The notes beneath the pieces were generated by a model, which was not told the DNA's origin, searched no databases, and saw only the letters and a program-made list of their open reading frames with translations. This document shows positions 25,247-33,306 of a DNA stretch of 64,000 nt, one piece after another (positions within the stretch are counted from its first letter, which is position 1; each line of letters begins with the position of its first letter). The translations under genes and the position numbers were made by a program. The stretch is from NCBI GenBank assembly GCA_017429165.1, contig JAFRPL010000015.1, forward strand, positions 1 to 64,000, read 5' to 3'. This DNA comes from Clostridia bacterium (GTDB lineage Bacteria > Bacillota > Clostridia > Oscillospirales > CAG-382).

Positions 25247-25623
25247 ACGTGTTCGTTTTATGCGGTTTCGGCGTGTGCGCTGCGTGCGCCGTGCTTATCC
25301 TGCGGCACGCCGAAAACCGTTTCGCACTGCTCGCCGCCGCCGCGGCGGGGATTCTTATGCTGCTTTCAGTCGTGCCGCAGCTTTCGCCTGCGCTGGAGCT
25401 CGCGCGCGACTTGACCGCGGCAAGCGGTATGACGCAGTATTTTTCGCTTATGGTAAAATCGCTGGGGATCGCGCTCGTCTGCCGCGTCTCGTGCGAGATA
25501 TGCGGCGATATGGGCGAACATTCGATAGCGTCAAAGATAGAATTCGCGGGCAAGGCGGCGATCATAGCGCTTTCGCTTCCCGTGATGAAAAGAATATACG
25601 AGTTCATAAAGGAGCTAATTTGA
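25243..25623 (+). CDS. spoIIIAD: Stage III sporulation protein AD
   Basis: A 126-residue protein with three to four membrane helices and the family segment MTQYFSLMVKSLGIALVCRVSCEICGDMGEHSIASKIEFAGKAAI (shown here only to place it; its key part is CRVSCEICGDMGE near residue 80). The frame runs on upstream, but homologous length points to a TTG at 25243 overlapping the spoIIIAC stop as TTGA, or a GTG two codons later. There is no clear ribosome site, so translation is probably coupled. Confidence 0.92.
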   Translation: MNVFVLCGFGVCAACAVLILRHAENRFALLAAAAAGILMLLSVVPQLSPALELARDLTAASGMTQYFSLMVKSLGIALVCRVSCEICGDMGEHSIASKIEFAGKAAIIALSLPVMKRIYEFIKELI

Positions 25624-26684
25624 AAAGGATCGTATGCGCCTTCCTCGCGCTCGTCTGCGCCTGCGCTTTCGCGTTCGAAGCGCAATGCATGGAAAGCTCA
25701 TGCGCCGACGAAGTGGCGGAAGGCACGGGGGCGGACGAACTCACATCCGGCGAATACGCCGATACCGGCAGAGGCGTTTTTGAAATACTCGCCGATTCGG
25801 TAAAAACGGCGTATAAGAACGTGCTGCGCTTTTTCTGCGCGCTGCTCGCGGCGGTGCTGCTTTCCGCGCTGCTTTCGGCGTTCGGTTCCGCGGGGAAAAC
25901 GCTGGGCGCGGTGTATTCGCTCGTTTCGGTCATAGCGATCTCGGGCACGGCGTTCGCATTTCTGCAGACTTTGTTCAGCTTTGCGTCCGAATCGCTGGGG
26001 CGGCTGTGCGACTATATGTCTGCGCTCATACCGGTCACGGCGGCGCTCGCCGCGGCGGGTGGAAGGACTTTTTCGGGCGTGGCGTCTTCGTCGGCGCTTC
26101 TGGTGTTCCTCACATTTTCAGAACGGTTCGCCGGAAATATCGTATTCCCGCTCCTCAAAACGGGATTCGCGATTTCGGTGGCGGGTTCTTTCCCCGGCAG
26201 CGTCGATCTTCGACCCGCGGCGGGATTCATAAAGAGCGCGTTTACTTTTTTGCTTACGCTCGTCTTCACGCTTTTCGGCGCGGTGATGTATTTTCAAACG
26301 GTCATCGGCGCCGCCGCCGACAGCTGTGCGTTCCGCGCCGTGCGGTTCGCGGCGGGGACGTTCATCCCGGTGATCGGATCCATGATAGGCGACGCCGCGC
26401 GCACGGTGACTTCCGCCGTAGGCACGGTCAGAGCGGCGGTGGGCGGCGCGGGGGTCACGGCGGTGCTTTCGCTCACTCTGCCCGCGGTCGTTATGACCGC
26501 GGCGTACAAGCTCTGCGTGCTCGCCGCGGCGGCGATAGCGCGCATGCTGGGGCTGGAAAAAGAATCCGGTATGCTTTACGATATAAACTCGTTTCTGGGG
26601 CTTCTTCTCGCCATACTCGCGGGGACGGGGACGGTATTCATCACGGCGGTTGCGCTTTTTATAAGAATAGGTACGGGCGAATGA
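25620..26684 (+). CDS. spoIIIAE: Stage III sporulation protein AE
   Basis: A 354-residue polytopic membrane protein with a signal-like first helix (LKRIVCAFLALVCACAFAF) and about eight further helices. Conserved parts are LLSALLSAFG, GYRFMSALIP-like DYMSALIPVTAALAAAGG and FLGLLLAILAGTG. SpoIIIAE is the largest membrane component of the SpoIIIA complex. The start is a TTG overlapping the spoIIIAD stop, with AAAGGAG five bases upstream; earlier codons in the open frame read in no family homology. Confidence 0.93.
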   Translation: MKRIVCAFLALVCACAFAFEAQCMESSCADEVAEGTGADELTSGEYADTGRGVFEILADSVKTAYKNVLRFFCALLAAVLLSALLSAFGSAGKTLGAVYSLVSVIAISGTAFAFLQTLFSFASESLGRLCDYMSALIPVTAALAAAGGRTFSGVASSSALLVFLTFSERFAGNIVFPLLKTGFAISVAGSFPGSVDLRPAAGFIKSAFTFLLTLVFTLFGAVMYFQTVIGAAADSCAFRAVRFAAGTFIPVIGSMIGDAARTVTSAVGTVRAAVGGAGVTAVLSLTLPAVVMTAAYKLCVLAAAAIARMLGLEKESGMLYDINSFLGLLLAILAGTGTVFITAVALFIRIGTGE

Positions 26685-27151
26685 GAGAATACTTTTTGTG
26701 CATAGCTTCCGCGGCGCTGATTTCGGCGGTCTGCAGCGCGCTCGCCTCGGGCACGGGGCTCGAAAAGCACGTCAGATTCGTCTGCTCGCTGGTCTGCGCG
26801 GCGGCGGTCGCGCTGCCTCTCGTTTCGGCGATAACTTCGCACGGGATCGAGATCCCGGAAACCGCGTACGCCGAATTATCCGAACCCGGATACGGCGGAT
26901 ATTTTGAAGAAACGGCATACGAAAACGTAAAAGAATATATATTATCGCTCACTTTTGCAAAAACAGGAATAACCGCGCTCGATATCGGCATAGAAATAAA
27001 CAGAAACGGCGCCGAGATCCTGGTGGGCGGACTGACGGTGTATATAAGCGCCGCGGATTCCGGGCGCGCAGACGAACTCAAGGAGGCGCTGGAACGCGAA
27101 CTGGGCGGGAACGTCGAGGTGGAGGTGCGGGAAGACGGTGCAGCCGGATAA
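26681..27151 (+). CDS. spoIIIAF: Stage III sporulation protein AF
   Basis: A 156-residue protein with two N-terminal membrane helices (about residues 5-22 and 32-50) and a soluble C-terminal domain of the ring-building type (ALDIGIEINRNGAEILVGGLTVYI). SpoIIIAF is a channel component. The ATG overlaps the spoIIIAE stop as ATGA; the open frame further upstream is not homologous. Confidence 0.9.
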   Translation: MREYFLCIASAALISAVCSALASGTGLEKHVRFVCSLVCAAAVALPLVSAITSHGIEIPETAYAELSEPGYGGYFEETAYENVKEYILSLTFAKTGITALDIGIEINRNGAEILVGGLTVYISAADSGRADELKEALERELGGNVEVEVREDGAAG

Positions 27152-27614
27152 ACTAAAAAAAAGCCGCGTCGCCGTCATAACGGCCGCGGTGCTCGCCGCG
27201 GCTTTGCTTCTGCTTGCGCGCGCGCCGTCTTCGGGTGCGGCGCAGACCGAAAACGGCGGCGTGTATTCTTCCGGCGAAGAATACCGCGCAAAACTGCAAA
27301 ACGAGGTGGCGGAACTCGTGGAAGGGGTCACCCGCAAGAGCTGTTCGGTCGTTATAACCCTTGAGCGCGGGTACGAATACATCTACGCCGTGAACCAGCA
27401 GAGCGTTCAGGATACGGGCGGCGGCAGCGATCTGCGGCGCGAATACGTGCTTGCGGGCGGGAACACGCCCGTGATCGTGGAAGAGCGTATGCCCAGGGTG
27501 TGCGGCGTGGCGATAGTCTGCCGCGGCATAACGGCGGCGGAGGAATACAAGATAATAAAGCTGGTGTCGGCGCTGTTCGATCTGCCGACGAACCGCATAG
27601 GCGTAACGGATTGA
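27138..27614 (+). CDS. spoIIIAG: Stage III sporulation protein AG
   Basis: SpoIIIAG forms a large ring in the intermembrane space. The 158-residue protein has one N-terminal membrane helix (residues 11-27) and an extracytoplasmic domain with YRAKLQNEVAELVEGV and SVVITLERGYEYIYAVN, then GVAIVCRGI near the end, which matches the secretin-like ring-building motif. It begins with GTG inside the end of spoIIIAF. It is slightly short for the family. Confidence 0.92.
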   Translation: MQPDKLKKSRVAVITAAVLAAALLLLARAPSSGAAQTENGGVYSSGEEYRAKLQNEVAELVEGVTRKSCSVVITLERGYEYIYAVNQQSVQDTGGGSDLRREYVLAGGNTPVIVEERMPRVCGVAIVCRGITAAEEYKIIKLVSALFDLPTNRIGVTD

Positions 27615-27642
27615 ATAGATATATATTTTGGAGGCAACGAAT

Positions 27643-28227
27643 ATGAACTTTTCGTCTATCAAGCAAAAAGTCAGGGAAATCGATTGGAAAGGCGTGTTTT
27701 TGAGCCGCAATTTCATCATAGTGTGCTGTATGATGCTCGTTGCGGCGGGGATACTCGTGTTCAGCACCGCCGGCGGAAAGACCGATACGGTATCGCAAAG
27801 CGGCACCAAAGTGCTGGGCAACGCCGTGCTGGTGGGCAGCGAAGTCGCGGACGGGGCCGACGCGGAAGACGCCGGCGAGGACAGTTTTTTCGCGGTGGCG
27901 GTGATCAACCGCCAGCGCACGCGTGATTCCGCGATGCAGACGCTGAAAGAAATAGCCGATTCGCCCGATACCATGCCCGACGCCAGGGAAGAGGCGCTGC
28001 GTTCCATAGCGACGCTCGTCGACGAGATGAACGCGGAAGCCAACATAGAGATGCTTGTGAAATCCAAGGGTTTCGAAGATTGCGTGGCGATCGTTTCGGA
28101 CGGCAAGTGTTCGGTCATCGTCCGTTCGGAAGGTCTTATGGAAGACGAGGTCGCGCAGATACTCACCATCGCCGTCGAGCAAAGCGGCGTTTCCGCCCCC
28201 GGCATTACCATAATAGAAAAGAAATAA
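27643..28227 (+). CDS. spoIIIAH: Stage III sporulation protein AH
   Basis: SpoIIIAH is the mother-cell partner of SpoIIQ and has a YscJ-like ring fold. The 194-residue protein has one membrane helix (about residues 21-40) and the conserved intermembrane domain FFAVAVINRQRTRDSAMQTL, then ALRSIATLVDEMNAEANIEMLVKSKGFEDCVAIVSDG split over residues 105-150. The ATG is chosen for GGAGG eight bases upstream. It ends the operon before a strong hairpin. Confidence 0.94.
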   Translation: MNFSSIKQKVREIDWKGVFLSRNFIIVCCMMLVAAGILVFSTAGGKTDTVSQSGTKVLGNAVLVGSEVADGADAEDAGEDSFFAVAVINRQRTRDSAMQTLKEIADSPDTMPDAREEALRSIATLVDEMNAEANIEMLVKSKGFEDCVAIVSDGKCSVIVRSEGLMEDEVAQILTIAVEQSGVSAPGITIIEKK

Positions 28228-28246
28228 ATATCCACGTACGGAAAAG

Positions 28247-28276
28247 GCGGCTTTTCGCGTTTTTGCGAAAAGCCGC
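28247..28276. terminator. Hairpin terminator between convergent spoIIIAH and the SDR gene
   Basis: A 12-bp perfect stem, GCGGCTTTTCGC (28247-28258) with GCGAAAAGCCGC (28265-28276), closes a 6-base loop. The T-rich tails are weak (TTTGATTGTT forward, CCTTTTCC reverse). Confidence 0.7.
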
Positions 28277-28309
28277 TTTGATTGTTCATGACTGACTTTC
28301 TCTTCAGTT

Positions 28310-29008
28310 TCAACCCTGCCATCCGCCGTCGACGGGAATGACGGCTCCGGTGACATACGACGCGCGGTCGGATACGAGGAATTCCACCGTATCGGCGACC
28401 TGTTCGGGCGTGCCCAGAGATTCCATGGGGATGCATTCGACAATCTCGCGCACTTCCTCGACCGAAAGATACGCGTTCATATCGGTGTCTATTATCCCGG
28501 GAGAGACGCAGTTCACGCGTATGCCCGAAGGTCCCAGCTCTTTTGCCAGCGACTTGGTAAGCCCTATCAGCGCCGCCTTGGAAGCCGAATAGTCTGATTC
28601 CGCCGAACCGCCGCTTGCGCCGAATACCGAAGAAACGAATATTATAACGCCGTATTTGCCGTTTATCATCCCGGGCAGGAACGCGCGCGTGCAGTTGAGG
28701 GCGCCGAAAAGGTTCACGCCGTAAAGGCGGCGTTCCTCTTCGGGCGTAACGTCCTGGAACAGCGCTTTCAGCGATACGCCCGCGTTGTTGACAAGCGCGT
28801 CGATATCTCCGGCCTGCGCAGCCAGCTCTTTGACCGCCTGCGCGTCCGAAATATCGCATTTTATCATTTTTATCCCGGCCTTTTCAAGCTCGCGCGCTTC
28901 GTATTCGCTGTTTTCGTACACGCCCGTCACCTCGTGACCGGCTTCAAACAGTTTCAGCGCCGTCGCGCGTCCTATGCCGCGGGTCGCCCCGGTTACCAGA
29001 ACTTTCAT
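28310..29008 (-). CDS. SDR family NAD(P)-dependent oxidoreductase, FabG-like
   Basis: A 232-residue short-chain dehydrogenase/reductase. The Rossmann glycine motif TGATRGIG is at residues 6-13, NNAG at 74-77, the catalytic Ser is at 126 or 127, and YSASK supplies Tyr140 and Lys144. The C-terminus VTGAVIPVDGGWQG is typical of 3-oxoacyl-ACP reductase-like SDRs. The substrate cannot be assigned: no other fatty acid synthesis genes are nearby. It overlaps the RNase J gene by four bases and is co-transcribed with it. Confidence 0.9.
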   Translation of the reverse strand: MKVLVTGATRGIGRATALKLFEAGHEVTGVYENSEYEARELEKAGIKMIKCDISDAQAVKELAAQAGDIDALVNNAGVSLKALFQDVTPEEERRLYGVNLFGALNCTRAFLPGMINGKYGVIIFVSSVFGASGGSAESDYSASKAALIGLTKSLAKELGPSGIRVNCVSPGIIDTDMNAYLSVEEVREIVECIPMESLGTPEQVADTVEFLVSDRASYVTGAVIPVDGGWQG

Positions 29009-30828
29009 TGTTCCGCCTCCGTTATTATGGGTATTATCACCGGCTTGCGGCGGGTCTTCTGCGAAATCACCGAAGCCATCTCCTCGCGCAGACGCGCTTT
29101 AATGTTTTCGGGGTCGTCACTCCCTTTGGCCATGGCGCGTTCCACGCTGCGCACCGCGACCGCCTTGAGCTCGTCGAAATTCCCGTCTTCGGAATAAATG
29201 AACCCCTTGGCGTATATCTGCACGTCGCCGTACACGCTTCCGCGTGCGATATCGGCGCACACGCTCACGACCAGCACACCGTCTTCGGCGAGCCGTCTTC
29301 TGTCGCGCAGCACGCCCGAACCCACATCGCCCACGCCGTTGCCGTCTACCAGCACCTGACCGCAGGTGACGTCGCCGCTTATTTCGAACGTGTGCCTGCC
29401 CAGCTCTATGACCTTGCCGGTCTCGGGGATTATTATATTATCGGCCGGCATCCCCATCTCGAGCGCGAGCTCCGCGTGGCGTTTGAGGTGACGGTATTCG
29501 CCGTGCACCGGCATAAAGCATTCGGGCCGCGTAAGCGCGTGCATCATTTTAAGTTCCTCGGCGCTTGCGTGGCCGGAAACGTGCACCGCGGTCACCGAAT
29601 CGTTCACCACCTCGGCGCCGCGTTTGAGCAGGCCGTTGATGATATTTATAACCATTTTTTCGTTGCCGGGGATCGGCGAAGACGAAAGTATTATCAGGTC
29701 GTTTTTGCCCACCGAGATCTGCCCGTGTTCGCCCGCCGCCATGCGGTAGAGCGCCGACATCGGCTCGCCCTGGCTGCCTGTGGTGATGAGCGTGGTGCGG
29801 CACGGATCGCAGTATTTCAGGTCGCCCTGTTCCACGAGTATGCCGTCGGGGATCTGCATATATCCCAGCCGTATCGCGGCGTTGACTATGTTCACCATCG
29901 ATCTGCCGGCGAGGAAGACTTTTCTGCCGTATTTAGCGGACATGTTTATCATTTGCTGCACGCGGTGGATGTTGGAAGCGAACGTCGCGGCGATTATGCG
30001 GCGGTCTTTGAGCGCGAAGTAGGGCTCCAGCGAGCTGTAGAGCCGCGCTTCGGAAGGCGTGTAGCCGGGGCGTTCCGCGTTGGTGGAATCGCACATCAGA
30101 AGCCGCACTCCCTTGGAGCCGAGCAGCGCCAGCCGCTGCAGATCTATGGTCTCGCCCATGACGGGCGTGTGGTCTATCTTAAAGTCGCCGGTGTGGATTA
30201 TCCTGCCCGCCGGCGTCTCTATGCACAGCGCCACAGCTTCGGGTATGGAATGGGTCACCGAAATGAATTCCACCGAAAAAGCGCCTAATTTTAGCGTTTC
30301 GCCGGTCTTGACTTCTATAAGGTCCGCGTAATCGAGCAGATCGTGTTCTTCCAGCTTGCCTTCCAGGATCCCCAACGTCATCCGCGTGCCGTAGACCGGT
30401 ACCGCGAGCCGTTTTAAGAAATACGGCACCGCGCCTATGTGATCCTCGTGCCCGTGGGTAAGAATGAGAGCGCGTATCTTTTCGCTGTTTTCTTCCAGAT
30501 ATGTCATGTCCGGTATGACCAGATCCACGCCGAACATGCCGCCTTCGGGGAACGAAAGACCGCAGTCGACCACGATGATATCGTTTTCGAATTCGAAAAC
30601 GGTCATATTCCTGCCTATGCCGTCGGTGCCGCCGAGCGGGATAATGCGCACGGTCAGCTTGTCCTTTTTCTGCTTTTGCGCCTTTTTCGCCCGCTTTTCG
30701 GGTTCTGCGGGCGCGTTCGCTTTTTCCGCCTTGCGGGGCGGCTTTTCTTTATTTCTGGATTTAGTCTGTAAAAACAGATCGGTCTCGTCTTTTATCTGTT
30801 CTAAGGTTTTGTTTTTGATCCTTGCCAT
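29005..30828 (-). CDS. rnj: Ribonuclease J
   Basis: RNase J is the 5'-3' exo- and endoribonuclease of Gram-positive mRNA decay and rRNA maturation. The 607-residue protein has a metallo-beta-lactamase domain with ILTHGHEDHIGAVPYF (HxHxDH at 125-130), the beta-CASP insert, CDSTNAERPGYTPSE near 250 and VHVSGHAS near 420. An unusual Lys-rich, Pro/Ala-containing extension of about 55 residues precedes the catalytic domain and may bind RNA. It has a strong promoter and is followed by the SDR gene. Confidence 0.96.
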   Translation of the reverse strand: MARIKNKTLEQIKDETDLFLQTKSRNKEKPPRKAEKANAPAEPEKRAKKAQKQKKDKLTVRIIPLGGTDGIGRNMTVFEFENDIIVVDCGLSFPEGGMFGVDLVIPDMTYLEENSEKIRALILTHGHEDHIGAVPYFLKRLAVPVYGTRMTLGILEGKLEEHDLLDYADLIEVKTGETLKLGAFSVEFISVTHSIPEAVALCIETPAGRIIHTGDFKIDHTPVMGETIDLQRLALLGSKGVRLLMCDSTNAERPGYTPSEARLYSSLEPYFALKDRRIIAATFASNIHRVQQMINMSAKYGRKVFLAGRSMVNIVNAAIRLGYMQIPDGILVEQGDLKYCDPCRTTLITTGSQGEPMSALYRMAAGEHGQISVGKNDLIILSSSPIPGNEKMVINIINGLLKRGAEVVNDSVTAVHVSGHASAEELKMMHALTRPECFMPVHGEYRHLKRHAELALEMGMPADNIIIPETGKVIELGRHTFEISGDVTCGQVLVDGNGVGDVGSGVLRDRRRLAEDGVLVVSVCADIARGSVYGDVQIYAKGFIYSEDGNFDELKAVAVRSVERAMAKGSDDPENIKARLREEMASVISQKTRRKPVIIPIITEAEQ

Positions 30829-30861
30829 TTATGTTACCTCTTAATGTGTTTCTTTGCTTTG

Positions 30862-30890
30862 ATTATGCGCCTTTTCACGCCTTGTGTCAA
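30862..30890 (-). promoter_or_regulatory. Promoter of the RNase J-SDR operon
   Basis: Reverse strand: TTGACA (30890-30885), a 17-base spacer and CATAAT (30867-30862). Confidence 0.85.
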
Positions 30891-31006
30891 TAGACGCAAA
30901 ATGTCATATATTGTACTGTGGGAGCCGAAATGCATGAAAAACCGCCGTCTGCACGGAAATTTGGAAAAAAGTGCGTTTGCGTGACCGTTCTTTTGACAAT
31001 TTATTA

Positions 31007-31035
31007 TTGACTATTCGTGTCGAATATGATATTCT
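31007..31035 (+). promoter_or_regulatory. Promoter of murA
   Basis: TTGACT (31007-31012), a 17-base spacer and TATTCT (31030-31035). A second TTGACA at 30993 has no matching -10. Confidence 0.6.
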
Positions 31036-31064
31036 ATATAAGACCTATAGAAAGGATACGATCC

Positions 31065-32351
31065 ATGGAACGCATTGTAATAAACGGCGGCAGAAAATTA
31101 GGCGGAAAGATCCGCGTCAGCGGCGCCAAAAACGCCGCGCTCCCCATATTGTTTGCAACTATCCTCGCCGAGGATGTTTGTATAATAGAAAATTTACCCG
31201 AGATCAGCGACGTCACCGATTCGCTTGAGATCCTGCGCGCGATGGGCGCTTCGGTCACCATGCTCGACCTCACCACCGCAAAGATCGACACCACGCATAT
31301 AGTGTGCGGAACCGCTCCGTACGAGCTTTCTTCGGCTATGCGCGGTTCTTATTACGTCCTGGGCGCCGAGCTTTCGCGCTTCGGCAAAGCCAGATCCGCC
31401 ATCCCCGGCGGGTGCGATTTCGGCGTGCGCCCCATTGACCAGCATATCAAGGGTTTCACCGCGCTGGGCGCCGACGTCGCTACCGATAACGGCTACGTCG
31501 TTTGCGACTGTCACGGCAGACCCAAGGGCGCCGGTATATACCTGGATATGGAATCGGTCGGCGCGACCATAAACATAATGCTCGCCGCCTGCAAGGCCGA
31601 AGGCCAGACAGTCATCGACAACGCCGCGCGCGAGCCGCATATTGTCGACCTTGCCAACTTCCTGAACGCCTGCGGAGCCGATATTTCCGGCGCCGGCACC
31701 AGCGTCATAAAGATCAAAGGCACAAAACGTCTTCACGGCGTGACATACGCCATCATTCCCGATATGATCGAGGCGGGAACATATATGATCGCCGCCGCGG
31801 CAACGAAGAGCCACGTCGAGATCACCAACGTCATTCCCAAGCACCTTGAGTCGGTGACAGCAAAGCTTTTGGAAATGGGCGTGGACGTCGTTGAAAACGA
31901 CGAATCGGTCGTCGTCGACGGCGATAACGAGCTGACTCCGGTCAGAGTCAAAACGCTGCCGTATCCCGGCTTCCCCACGGATATGAACCCCCAGATGTGC
32001 GCGCTTATGTGTCTGGCGCAGGGCACCAGCTATATGAACGAAGGCGTGTTCGAAAACCGTTTCCGCTACACCGGCGAGCTTGCAAAGATGGGCGCTTCCA
32101 TCAAAGTCGACGGCAAAATGGCTGTAATAGAAGGCCTCGGCAAGCTGCAGGGCGCGTGCGTGCGCGCGGTCGACCTGCGCGCCGGAGCCGCTATGGTCAT
32201 AGCCGGTCTCGCCGCCGAAGGCGTCACTTATATAGAAGATATCCGTCATATAGAGCGCGGCTACGAGGACCTTGTCGGCAAACTTGCCAACGCCGGAGCC
32301 GATATCCGCCGCGAGACGGTCCCTGAGGAAGCGGTGCAGAAAGCCAACTAA
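31065..32351 (+). CDS. murA: UDP-N-acetylglucosamine 1-carboxyvinyltransferase MurA
   Basis: MurA transfers enolpyruvate from PEP to UDP-GlcNAc, the first committed step of peptidoglycan synthesis and the target of fosfomycin. The 428-residue protein starts MERIVINGGRKLGGKIRVSGAK, with the conserved Lys22 and Asn23. The active-site loop PGGCDFGVRPID contains Cys117, the residue modified by fosfomycin, so the enzyme should be sensitive. EAGTYMIAAA follows. I start at this ATG because AAAGGA lies eight bases upstream. Its stop overlaps the convergent metallophosphoesterase. Confidence 0.97.
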   Translation: MERIVINGGRKLGGKIRVSGAKNAALPILFATILAEDVCIIENLPEISDVTDSLEILRAMGASVTMLDLTTAKIDTTHIVCGTAPYELSSAMRGSYYVLGAELSRFGKARSAIPGGCDFGVRPIDQHIKGFTALGADVATDNGYVVCDCHGRPKGAGIYLDMESVGATINIMLAACKAEGQTVIDNAAREPHIVDLANFLNACGADISGAGTSVIKIKGTKRLHGVTYAIIPDMIEAGTYMIAAAATKSHVEITNVIPKHLESVTAKLLEMGVDVVENDESVVVDGDNELTPVRVKTLPYPGFPTDMNPQMCALMCLAQGTSYMNEGVFENRFRYTGELAKMGASIKVDGKMAVIEGLGKLQGACVRAVDLRAGAAMVIAGLAAEGVTYIEDIRHIERGYEDLVGKLANAGADIRRETVPEEAVQKAN

Positions 32352-33061
32352 TCGGCTTTGTCTATACGCATCGGTTTAAAGTTAATAACGTCTGCGGACA
32401 CGCAATAGAGTCTTGCTCCCCCTGCGCGGGCGGCGAGACTTTCTGCTTTTACATTGTGCAGATGTCCGTAATAGCAGCGCTTTACGCCGAATTCCTCCAG
32501 CACGGCGGCGATGGGAGCGCACACGAGCTCGCCGTAAGCGGGCGGATAATGCAAAAACACCAGCGTTTCGGCTTCCGGATGTTCTTCTTTGAGCTTTTCG
32601 CCGCATTCCAGCGAAAGCCGCAGACGACCCGCCTCGCGCGTGATTATCTGCTTGTCGGAAGTCGAAGGAGTCTCTGAAAGCGCCCAGCCGCGCGTGCCGC
32701 AGATTATGAATCCCTGTTCGTAATAGGCGTTGTTGTGCAGAAAGCTGACGGTGTCGAGCCCGTTCTTTTCGGTGAACGCCGTGAGCTTGCGCATCGTCTG
32801 CCACCAGAAATCGTGATTGCCTTTGGCAATTATTTTTTTGCCGTTCAGCGCGTGCACAAAGCGCAGATCCTCGGCGGAGCTGCAAAAGTTCATGCCCCAC
32901 GAAACGTCTCCGGGTATGACGACGGTATCTTCGGGCAGGACCGTGCTTTGCCAGTTATTCAGTATTTTTTCAGTGTGATTTTCCCATTTTGCGCCGAAAA
33001 CGTCCATCGGTTTGTCGGCTGTCTGGGAAAGATGCAGGTCGGCAAGTACGTAAAGTGCCAA
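32348..33061 (-). CDS. Metallophosphoesterase (YkuE/serine-threonine phosphatase-like)
   Basis: A 237-residue calcineurin-like phosphoesterase: ADLHLS (DxH), IPGDVSWG (GDxx), AKGNHDFWW (GNHD), FLHYPP and YGHLHN (GHxH) are all present. The sequence GTRGWALSE near residue 123 is typical of a widespread clostridial family of unknown substrate. It is only loosely similar to the phosphoesterase at 15.3 kb. Cytoplasmic, no signal peptide. The last four bases overlap the murA stop on the other strand. Confidence 0.87.
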   Translation of the reverse strand: MALYVLADLHLSQTADKPMDVFGAKWENHTEKILNNWQSTVLPEDTVVIPGDVSWGMNFCSSAEDLRFVHALNGKKIIAKGNHDFWWQTMRKLTAFTEKNGLDTVSFLHNNAYYEQGFIICGTRGWALSETPSTSDKQIITREAGRLRLSLECGEKLKEEHPEAETLVFLHYPPAYGELVCAPIAAVLEEFGVKRCYYGHLHNVKAESLAARAGGARLYCVSADVINFKPMRIDKAD

Positions 33062-33132
33062 AAAACCACTCTCTTTGATGAATTTATCCGCATGAAACGG
33101 CGCATACTACCGTTTTGGGAGGGAAATATTAT

Positions 33133-33306
33133 ATGAAAAACGAAGAAGAACGCAAACGCAATAAAGGCGTTTCGTGCAGTGTCGCCGAATGCGCCTACCA
33201 CTGCGGCGAAAACGCCTGCGCTGCCCGCACCGTGAGCGTGGGCCCGATCAATGCCAGATGCTGCGCCGAAACGGTCTGCGCGACGTTCAGGCCTAAAAGC
33301 GAATGA
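33133..33306 (+). CDS. DUF1540 cysteine-rich small protein
   Basis: A 57-residue protein with the DUF1540 pattern: VSCSVAECAYHCGENACAA, then CCAETVCATF at the C-terminus. It has nine Cys and a His, so it probably binds zinc or another metal. The ATG is chosen for GGGAGGG nine bases upstream. The upstream region overlaps the 5' end of the divergent phosphoesterase gene and contains CATACTA at 33103-33109, which resembles the -10 of sporulation sigma factors E and G. This is suggestive only, as no matching -35 is clear. Confidence 0.85.
   Translation: MKNEEERKRNKGVSCSVAECAYHCGENACAARTVSVGPINARCCAETVCATFRPKSE

Noticed and set aside
33075-33133. Sporulation sigma promoter for the DUF1540 gene
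   Set aside because: Only a CATACTA -10-like sequence is present; no -35 at the right distance, so not listed as a promoter.
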